Origin: Deltaproteobacteria bacterium
GTDB taxonomy: Bacteria > Desulfobacterota > DSM-4660 > Desulfatiglandales > Desulfatiglandaceae
Assembly (NCBI GenBank): GCA_019307165.1
Contig: JAFDKD010000300.1
Coordinates: 1 to 5,020 of the forward strand
Reading direction: 5' to 3'
Length of the DNA stretch: 5,020 bases
Position numbers and translations under genes: made by a program
Shown: piece after piece, positions 1 through 3,587 of the stretch
Numbering within the stretch: position 1 is the first letter of the stretch
Layout: each line of letters begins with the position of its first letter
Notes under the pieces: model-generated
Database searches by the model: none
The model's input: only the letters and a program-made list of their open reading frames with translations
What the model was told of the DNA's origin: nothing

Positions 1-128
1 TCATCGAAGTGCACTGCAATCCGAGCGAGGCCATGTGCGACAAGGACCAGGCCATGCCGCCGGAGATGTTTGCGAGACTTATGCAGAAACTGAGGGTGTT
101 GGATGTAAGCATGCGCCAGATGCAGTGA
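1..128 (+). CDS. aroF: 3-deoxy-7-phosphoheptulonate (DAHP) synthase, C-terminal 41 residues (partial)
   Basis: This is the 3' end of a gene that starts before the window; full codons begin at base 3 and the stop is TGA 126-128. DAHP synthase condenses phosphoenolpyruvate with erythrose 4-phosphate, the first step of the shikimate pathway in the cytoplasm. The visible tail starts IEVHCNPSEAMCDKDQAM and continues PPEMFARLMQKLRVLD. It matches the last strand and helix of type I-beta (KDO8P-synthase-like) DAHP synthases, where EVHP-P--ALSD-xQ is followed by a helix ending near the C-terminus. The position ahead of pheA-tyrA-aroE-aroA fits. The closely related KDO8P synthase is the main alternative, but the context argues against it. 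The last residues (VSMRQMQ) are not family-like, and the stop codon lies inside a 9-base string that also opens the repeat module in the tyrA-aroE gap. The family is inferred from about 40 residues only. Confidence 0.8.
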   Translation, partial: IEVHCNPSEAMCDKDQAMPPEMFARLMQKLRVLDVSMRQMQ

Positions 129-129
129 G

Positions 130-199
130 ACAGAGGGCGGAAGGCGGAGGACGGAAGGCGGAAGGCAGGGGGCAGAAGGCTGAGGCCGGAGTGCTGAGG
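130..199 (+). repeat. Degenerate heptad tandem array (GCGGARG type), copy A
   Basis: Ten consecutive 7-base units read ACAGAGG, GCGGAAG, GCGGAGG, ACGGAAG, GCGGAAG, GCAGGGG, GCAGAAG, GCTGAGG, CCGGAGT, GCTGAGG, with no slippage of the period. The consensus is close to GCGGARG. The array is purine-rich on the + strand, starts two bases after the aroF stop and runs directly into the 56-bp element. A second array of the same type lies at 2472-2530 in the tyrA-aroE gap. The units drift in sequence while the period stays exact. It is probably non-coding, although a + strand frame stays open through it. Confidence 0.85.
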
Positions 200-255
200 G
201 GCGGTCCCGCCCAAGGACGGCGGGATCTCTGCTTCGCTCCGACAGGTCTAATCGA
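200..255 (+). repeat. 56-bp dispersed intergenic element, copy A
   Basis: This copy aligns without gaps to 2549-2604, matching at 52 of 56 positions. It contains a perfect inverted repeat, TCCCGCC (205-211) and GGCGGGA (219-225), around a 7-base loop CAAGGAC; the rest ends in GTCTAATCGA. No T-run follows the stem, so it is not a standard terminator. It lies between a heptad array and the start of the four-helix-bundle remnant. The same heptad-plus-element order occurs in the second gap, so this appears to be one recurring unit. I do not recognise a named repeat family. Confidence 0.85.
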
Positions 256-342
256 GGAGACCATGCAGTTCGGTCATGAGCAGTTTGACGTCTATCGGGT
301 TTCACCCGAATACGCCGTCAGAGAGAGTTGGGCGCCGTACGG

Positions 343-378
343 CGATTACGACCACGACAACGACCACGACAACGAATG
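343..378 (+). repeat. CGACMA hexad tandem repeat
   Basis: Six 6-base units read CGATTA, CGACCA, CGACAA, CGACCA, CGACAA, CGAATG. The middle four form an exact duplication of a 12-mer. In the frame opened at 263 they encode the Asp-rich DYDHDNDHDN tail. The 6-base, codon-compatible period differs from the 7-base period of the neighbouring arrays, which suits a formerly coding repeat. Confidence 0.7.
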
Positions 379-385
379 CCCTTGT

Positions 386-414
386 CTTTGGGCGACCTTT
401 GCGTTCTTTGCGAG
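386..414 (+). repeat. Short CTTTGCG-type degenerate repeat
   Basis: Three units start with CTTTG: an 11-base unit CTTTGGGCGAC (386-396), then two 9-base units CTTTGCGTT (397-405) and CTTTGCGAG (406-414). They are followed by AGAAAATC. The array is short and imperfect. CTTTGCG-type runs are familiar from intergenic DNA of several bacterial groups, which I state from memory. Confidence 0.55.
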
Positions 415-435
415 AGAAAATCAACCTCCGCGCAA

Positions 436-497
436 CCCGGTTCCCGGTTGGTCTTTCTTTTAACCCTGAACCCTGAACCTCTGAACCTTGAACCCTT
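436..497 (+). repeat. Heptad arrays CCCGGTT x2 and AACCCTG x5
   Basis: CCCGGTT occurs twice in tandem (436-449). After a pyrimidine stretch GGTCTTTCTTTT come AACCCTG (462-468), AACCCTG (469-475), AACCTCTG (476-483, one extra base), AACCTTG (484-490) and AACCCTT (491-497). The second array resembles a telomere repeat in appearance only. CAACCCGG (433-440) and CCGGTTG (444-450) can also pair with one bulged C ahead of the T-rich stretch, a weak terminator-like arrangement. Confidence 0.75.
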
Positions 498-512
498 TGA
501 AGTTTCACAAGA

Positions 513-547
513 GATACGGGATGCGGGATGCAGGAAGTTAGATGCGG
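513..547 (+). repeat. GATGCGG heptad array upstream of pheA
   Basis: Five in-phase 7-base units read GATACGG, GATGCGG, GATGCAG, GAAGTTA, GATGCGG. The array ends exactly where the A/T-rich TATACTTTAAATTAATG begins, so it abuts the probable transcription and translation start region of pheA. It is the last repeat block in this gap. Confidence 0.7.
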
Positions 548-553
548 TATACT
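548..553 (+). promoter_or_regulatory. Possible -10 hexamer upstream of pheA
   Basis: TATACT matches the sigma-70 -10 consensus at five of six positions and lies in the only A/T-rich stretch of the spacer, 26 bases before the chosen pheA start. No convincing -35 hexamer exists at 16-18 bases upstream, because that position is filled by the GATGCGG array. It also lacks an extended -10 TGn. It could be a weak or activator-dependent promoter, or chance. Confidence 0.25.
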
Positions 554-571
554 TTAAATTAATGTCCGATT

Positions 572-576
572 GGAGA
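572..576 (+). promoter_or_regulatory. Shine-Dalgarno supporting the pheA start at 580
   Basis: GGAGA lies just before ATG 580, with a short 3-base spacer after the full motif (4 after GGAG). The alternative in-frame ATG at 562 has only A/T-rich sequence and no purine-rich motif upstream. Starting at 580 also places the chorismate mutase signature (VRDAIDFID) at the usual distance from the N-terminus. In-frame starts further upstream, as far as 328, would translate repeat DNA. Confidence 0.55.
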
Positions 577-579
577 AAC

Positions 580-1635
580 ATGAATCTGAAAGACGTGAGA
601 GACGCCATCGACTTTATCGATGCGGGAATCGTGAAGCTTCTCGGTGAAAGAATGGAACACGCCCTTCTCGCAAGGCGCCTTAAAACCGAAATCGAGGACG
701 GCGGAAGAGAAAACGAAATCTTCGGATCGATCGATTCGAAAGCGACGGCCGTGCTCGGCGGTTCATTTCTGCATAGGGTATTTAAAGAAATTATCAATGA
801 GAGCAAGACGATTCAAGGGAAGGCGTCCAGTCTCATCGCTTTTCAGGGAGCGCACGGCGCGTACGGCGAAGTCGCGGCCATGACCTGGAACGAAACGCTT
901 GTTCCCATTCCCTGCCGCGGGTTCGCCCAGGTCTTTGACAGGGTCGAATCGGGGGTGTGCGATTATGGCATTGTTCCCGTTGAAAACACACTCGGCGGCG
1001 TCGTCGGTGAAGTGAACAACCTGCTTATCGGGACCGGCCTCAAGGTGATCGGCGCCGTTGAGCTTCGCGTTCGTCACTGTCTCCTTGCGCTTCGGGGGGC
1101 GGACCACCGGGACATCCGAACCGTATACTCGCACCCCCAGGCCATCGCCCAGTGCCGCCAATTCATTGCCAGGAACAAGTTGGACGCGGTCTCGTTTCAC
1201 GATACCGCGGGGGCGGCAAAAATGCTTTCCGAGGAAAGACGCAAAGGGTGCGCGACCATCTCGAGCCGCCTTTGCGCATCTTTGTACGGGCTCGACATCC
1301 TGAAGGAGGGGATCGAGGATCTGGAACAAAACATGACCCGGTTTCTCGTCCTGGCGAGGGAGGCGGCCGCGGAGGCGGGGGACAAGTGCTCCATCGTATT
1401 TACGACCGCACACAAGGCCGGGACCCTGTTTCGCGTACTCGAGGCATTTGCGGGAAAAGACATCAACCTGACGCGGATCGAGTCCATTCCGAACCGGCCC
1501 GGAGATTACGTTTTTTTTCTGGATTTCATGGGGTCCGACAATGACCCCCGGGTTATCAAGGCGCTTGACCATGTAGAGAAGATCACGAGCGAATTCAAAA
1601 TGATGGGATGTTACAAGGAGAGGAACGCGCAATGA
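580..1635 (+). CDS. pheA: P-protein: chorismate mutase / prephenate dehydratase with ACT domain
   Basis: This bifunctional cytoplasmic enzyme converts chorismate to prephenate and then to phenylpyruvate, the route to phenylalanine. At 351 residues it is slightly shorter than the usual 360-390. Residues 1-80 are an AroQ-type chorismate mutase: R7, the IDFID turn, R24, K35, R43-E44 and Q79 stand where catalytic residues are expected. Residues 87-260 are prephenate dehydratase: AFQGAHGAYG, DYGIVPVENTLGG (128-140), H166, YSHPQAIAQC (183-192) and the essential NMTRF (251-255). Residues 270-346 are an ACT domain for phenylalanine sensing. There the GALV motif reads GTLF (281-284) and ESRP reads ESIP (301-304), so feedback may differ from E. 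coli. I chose ATG 580 over 562 and over upstream starts in repeat DNA. Its stop overlaps the tyrA ATG by four bases. Confidence 0.95.
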   Translation: MNLKDVRDAIDFIDAGIVKLLGERMEHALLARRLKTEIEDGGRENEIFGSIDSKATAVLGGSFLHRVFKEIINESKTIQGKASSLIAFQGAHGAYGEVAAMTWNETLVPIPCRGFAQVFDRVESGVCDYGIVPVENTLGGVVGEVNNLLIGTGLKVIGAVELRVRHCLLALRGADHRDIRTVYSHPQAIAQCRQFIARNKLDAVSFHDTAGAAKMLSEERRKGCATISSRLCASLYGLDILKEGIEDLEQNMTRFLVLAREAAAEAGDKCSIVFTTAHKAGTLFRVLEAFAGKDINLTRIESIPNRPGDYVFFLDFMGSDNDPRVIKALDHVEKITSEFKMMGCYKERNAQ

Positions 1636-2420
1636 AAATATTGGTCATGGGATTGGGGCACATGGGTGGCTGGCTCCTAAACGAACTGCAATCCGGTCAC
1701 GACGTGGCGGTTTACGACAACGACAGGGAAAGGCTTGAGAATTCATCCGGGTTCACGAAAATTTTCGAATTAAAGGATGCGGCCGGTTTTTCCCCGGAAC
1801 TGGTCATCAATGCGGTCAGCCTTCCCAATATCAAACAGGCCTTTGACGATGTCCTGCCATACCTCCCCCAGGACTGTCTGCTGTCGGACATCGCTTCCGT
1901 AAAGACCGGTCTCGCCGATCTATACCTGGACATGAAACGCCGGTTCGTTTCGACTCATCCCATGTTCGGGCCCACCTTCGCCAACTTTTCCGATCTCAGC
2001 GAGCAGAACGCCATTATCATCGAGGAATCGGACCCGGATGGTAAGTCCTTTTTCAGGGATTTTTATGAAAACCTGGGGATCGATGTTCACGACTATACGT
2101 TTGACGGCCATGACAGGACCATCGCCTACTCGCTTTCGGTCCCTTTTGCTTCAACCATGGTGTTTGCCGCCTGCATGAAAAACCAGAATGCGCCGGGTTC
2201 CACCTTTAAGAAGCATCTCGAAATCGCAAAGGGGCTTTTGTCCAAGGACGATCAACTGTTGACGGAGATCCTGTTCAATCCCTACACGATCCACCAGATT
2301 GAAACGATCAATGCCAGCCTGACCTATCTGACCCACATCATCCGGGGCAGAGATCATGAGGAGATGGACAAGTATCTGGATCGGTTGAGGGAGAACATAA
2401 GTGAAAGGCGCCCGGCATAG
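1632..2420 (+). CDS. tyrA: Prephenate dehydrogenase, single-domain
   Basis: TyrA oxidatively decarboxylates prephenate to 4-hydroxyphenylpyruvate for tyrosine synthesis; arogenate use cannot be excluded. The 262 residues begin with a Rossmann fold: VMGLGHMGG (5-13), then acidic D29 at the end of strand two, which favours NAD over NADP. DIASVK (86-91) and STHPMFGP (107-114) are family signatures, the latter holding the catalytic His (H109). HDRTIAYSLSVPF (160-172) and the IAKGLLSKDDQLLTEILFNP stretch form the helical dimerisation half. There is no fused chorismate mutase or ACT domain. By eye, the prephenate-binding Arg of E. coli (R294) aligns near K194-H195, with no Arg there. ATG 1632 is chosen because AAGGAGAGG (1615-1623) sits 8 bases upstream and the ATG overlaps the pheA stop (ATGA); an in-frame ATG at 1608 has no such support. 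Confidence 0.92.
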   Translation: MKILVMGLGHMGGWLLNELQSGHDVAVYDNDRERLENSSGFTKIFELKDAAGFSPELVINAVSLPNIKQAFDDVLPYLPQDCLLSDIASVKTGLADLYLDMKRRFVSTHPMFGPTFANFSDLSEQNAIIIEESDPDGKSFFRDFYENLGIDVHDYTFDGHDRTIAYSLSVPFASTMVFAACMKNQNAPGSTFKKHLEIAKGLLSKDDQLLTEILFNPYTIHQIETINASLTYLTHIIRGRDHEEMDKYLDRLRENISERRPA

Positions 2421-2471
2421 GGCGCATGGCGTACGAAGGGACGGTGAGACAGTGGGATGGAGGGATGGAGG

Positions 2472-2530
2472 GCAGAGGGCAGATGTCGGAGGACGGAGGG
2501 CGGAAGTCGGAGGCAGATGTCAGATGTCAG
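2472..2530 (+). repeat. Degenerate heptad tandem array (NCRGADG type), copy B
   Basis: Units read GCAGAGG, GCAGATG, TCGGAGG, ACGGAGG, GCGGAAG, TCGGAG (one base short), GCAGATG, TCAGATG, TCAG. The preceding bases (2454-2470) hold two GGGATGGA-like units, and GTGAGACAG at 2444-2452 matches nine bases at 125-133 that open the corresponding region of copy A. The array precedes the second 56-bp element by 18 bases. It is the same repeat type as 130-199, with different unit variants. Confidence 0.8.
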
Positions 2531-2548
2531 CGTCGCCTCCGGCCTGGG

Positions 2549-2604
2549 GGCGGCCCCGCCCAAGGACGGCGGGATCTCCGCTACGCTCCGACAAGTCTAA
2601 TCGA
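2549..2604 (+). repeat. 56-bp dispersed intergenic element, copy B
   Basis: This is the partner of 200-255, differing at four positions without gaps. The internal inverted repeat CCCGCC (2555-2560) and GGCGGG (2568-2573) with loop CAAGGAC is intact, but the outermost T-A pair of copy A is lost through a T-to-C change. It is followed by REP-like hairpins, whereas copy A is followed by a gene remnant, so the right-hand neighbour is not part of the shared unit. Confidence 0.85.
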
Positions 2605-2614
2605 TCAGGAAACG

Positions 2615-2637
2615 TCGCGGCTAAAGCCGCTCCTGCA
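2615..2637 (+). repeat. REP-like palindromic element, left half of inverted pair
   Basis: The 23 bases run from TCGCGGCTAAAG to CCGCTCCTGCA and contain the perfect hairpin GCGGCT-AA-AGCCGC (2617-2630). The form TCGCGG-x-CCGCTCCTRCA resembles REP sequences known best from Pseudomonas and relatives, which are spread by RAYT (TnpA-REP) transposases. The copy at 2667-2689 is the reverse complement, matching at 20 of 23 positions. Confidence 0.75.
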
Positions 2638-2666
2638 ACAACGGTCCTGCGCATTCCCACGCCCCC

Positions 2667-2689
2667 TGTAGGAGCGGTTTTAACCGCGA
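2667..2689 (-). repeat. REP-like palindromic element, right half of inverted pair
   Basis: This is the reverse-oriented partner of 2615-2637, separated from it by 29 bases. Its hairpin GCGGTT-TT-AACCGC (2673-2686) is perfect. Relative to the partner, one C-G pair has become T-A by two changes, so the stem is kept while the sequence differs. The third difference is the G/A in the CTCCTRCA tail. Together the two form a BIME-like unit of about 75 bp that could also fold as one long stem. Confidence 0.75.
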
Positions 2690-2711
2690 TACCGGGCGGG
2701 CGGTATTTTTT
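2689..2711 (+). terminator. Rho-independent terminator between tyrA and aroE
   Basis: ATACCG (2689-2694) and CGGTAT (2701-2706) form a perfect 6-bp stem around GGCGGG, followed directly by TTTTT (2707-2711). The shape is that of an intrinsic terminator on the + strand. It lies 269 bases after the tyrA stop and 55 before the aroE start, and its first base is the last base of the right REP element. It probably ends or attenuates transcription from pheA-tyrA, which would require aroE-aroA to have its own promoter. I could not identify a convincing one in 2712-2765. Confidence 0.65.
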
Positions 2712-2745
2712 GTAATTGAAAATCCATTGCCACTGAAAATGAACT

Positions 2746-2772
2746 GAGGGAGAAATGACCAAGCCATGGTGA
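2746..2772 (+). promoter_or_regulatory. aroE ribosome-binding region with an overlapping 5-codon ORF
   Basis: GAGGGAG (2746-2752) is the only good Shine-Dalgarno, but it lies 13 bases before the aroE ATG (2766), longer than usual. A nearer ATG at 2755 is out of frame and reads Met-Thr-Lys-Pro-Trp then TGA (2770-2772), crossing the aroE start. An in-frame stop at 2745-2747 rules out a longer AroE. GTG 2769 is a possible but less likely alternative start. Whether the short frame is translated, allowing re-initiation at aroE, cannot be told from sequence. Confidence 0.4.
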
Positions 2773-3587
2773 TCGACCATCAGACCCGCCTTTTCGGCGT
2801 TATGGGCAACCCTATCGGGCATACCCTGAGCCCGGTAATGCACAACGCCGCATTTGCGGAAACAGGGGTAAATGCCGTGTACCTGGCGTTTGAGACGACC
2901 GATGCCGAGGGGTGTCTCCAAGGAATCAGATCCTTCGGGATGAAGGGGATGAGCGTTACTATCCCCCACAAGTCCTCGGTGATCCCCCATCTCGATGCGG
3001 TCGATGAGACGGCAAAACGCATCGGCGCCGTCAATACCATTGTCAACAGGGAAGGCCGCCTCTATGGGTTCAATACCGATGCCATCGGGGCCTTGAAGGC
3101 CCTGGAGGACCGTATGGATCTCCCCGGCAAGACAGGCCTCATCATCGGGGCCGGCGGAGCGGCGCGGGCCATCGGTTTTGCGCTGAAGCAAAAGGGCGTA
3201 CATGTGACCATCGCCAACCGGTCCACGGAAAGGGGCGCGCATCTGGCCCGATTTCTGGGCTGCGCCTTCTCGCCCCTGGATGGCATAGGCGGCATTCATC
3301 CGGACCTCCTGGTGCAGACCACGCCCGTGGGCATGCATCCCCACATCGATGCCTGTATTGTAGCTCCCGAATTTCTGGAAAAGGGGATGATTGTCATGGA
3401 CATCGTCTACAATCCCATGGAGACAAAACTTCTTGCCCTGGCCCGGTCGCGCGGGTGCTTGACCATCAGCGGACTTGACATGTTCATTAATCAGGGCGCC
3501 GAACAGTTCAGGCTCTGGACGGGGCTGGAACCGCCGGTGGCGGTCATGTCCAGGGCCGTTGAAGCGGCGTTGGGGATAAATCCATGA
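2766..3587 (+). CDS. aroE: Shikimate dehydrogenase (NADP-dependent)
   Basis: AroE reduces 3-dehydroshikimate to shikimate in the cytoplasm. The 273 residues match the usual length (about 270-290). The N-terminal substrate domain shows GNPIGHTLSP (14-23), with Thr replacing the first Ser of the usual HSxSP. It also shows SVTIPHK (63-69) with catalytic K69, GAVNT (87-91), and GFNTD (101-105) with catalytic D105. The cofactor domain has the glycine loop GAGGAARAI (128-136) and NRST (151-154), the NADP-type selector. QTTPVGM (184-190) and GLDMFINQGAEQF (236-248), with substrate-contacting Q243, complete the set. This looks like a functional AroE and not a quinate/shikimate paralogue, given the biosynthetic neighbours. 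Only ATG 2766 or GTG 2769 is possible because of the upstream in-frame stop. Its stop overlaps the aroA start by four bases. Confidence 0.95.
   Translation: MVIDHQTRLFGVMGNPIGHTLSPVMHNAAFAETGVNAVYLAFETTDAEGCLQGIRSFGMKGMSVTIPHKSSVIPHLDAVDETAKRIGAVNTIVNREGRLYGFNTDAIGALKALEDRMDLPGKTGLIIGAGGAARAIGFALKQKGVHVTIANRSTERGAHLARFLGCAFSPLDGIGGIHPDLLVQTTPVGMHPHIDACIVAPEFLEKGMIVMDIVYNPMETKLLALARSRGCLTISGLDMFINQGAEQFRLWTGLEPPVAVMSRAVEAALGINP

Larger units (their letters stand above)
263..463 (+). pseudogene. Probable collapsed four-helix-bundle (23S rRNA IVS-type) protein gene remnant, 66 codons
   Basis: An ATG at 263 preceded by GAGGAG (254-259) opens with MQFGHEQFDVYRVSPEYA. This resembles the conserved start of the small four-helix-bundle / 23S rRNA intervening-sequence protein family (F-HEKLDVY-xx-EF). 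Those proteins are usually about 115-130 residues. Here the helical core is absent: by residue 19 the sequence becomes VRESWAPYGDYDHDNDHDN, an acidic Asp/Asn/His tail encoded by a CGACMA hexad repeat. As I remember them, related genes in sulfate reducers carry tails of this kind at the C-terminus, so an in-frame internal deletion joining start to end is the simplest reading. After the tail the frame runs through repeat DNA to TAA 461-463. The family's role is unknown, and expression is doubtful. The alternative is a chance ORF; the N-terminal match is the main argument against that. Confidence 0.5.

Noticed and set aside
200..225. Intrinsic terminator after aroF
   Set aside because: The 7-bp GC stem is good, but it is followed by TCTCTGCTTCGC instead of a T-run, and the same hairpin recurs as part of a dispersed element.
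35..262. + strand frame leading into the four-helix-bundle remnant
   Set aside because: It starts inside the aroF tail in another frame and runs through heptad repeats. Family resemblance begins only at the ATG at 263, which has its own Shine-Dalgarno.
462..497. Telomere-like repeat
   Set aside because: AACCCTG resembles telomeric repeats only superficially. It has five imperfect units internal to a bacterial gene cluster.
130..547. CRISPR array
   Set aside because: Units are 6-9 bases, contiguous and degenerate. There are no 25-40 bp direct repeats separated by unique spacers and no cas genes.
328..579. N-terminal extension of PheA by up to 84 residues
   Set aside because: The frame is open back to an ATG at 328, but the extension would be translated from CGACMA, CTTTGCG, AACCCTG and GATGCGG repeats. 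The mutase domain starts normally at ATG 580 with its own Shine-Dalgarno.
318..806. Long minus-strand open frame opposite the pheA start and the spacer
   Set aside because: It crosses from repeat DNA into the antisense of a clear chorismate mutase domain and shows no family features, so it is a shadow frame. A second minus frame at 302-508 encodes a poly-Val run that is simply the antisense of the CGACMA repeat.
2401..2715. Two overlapping + strand frames in the tyrA-aroE gap
   Set aside because: They are made of the heptad array, the 56-bp element and the REP pair. The peptide shared with the first gap (PAQGRRDL) follows from the repeated DNA and is not evidence of coding.
2712..2745. Sigma-70 promoter for aroE-aroA
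   Set aside because: TTGAAA at 2716-2721 resembles a -35 box, but no acceptable -10 hexamer occurs 16-18 bases downstream.
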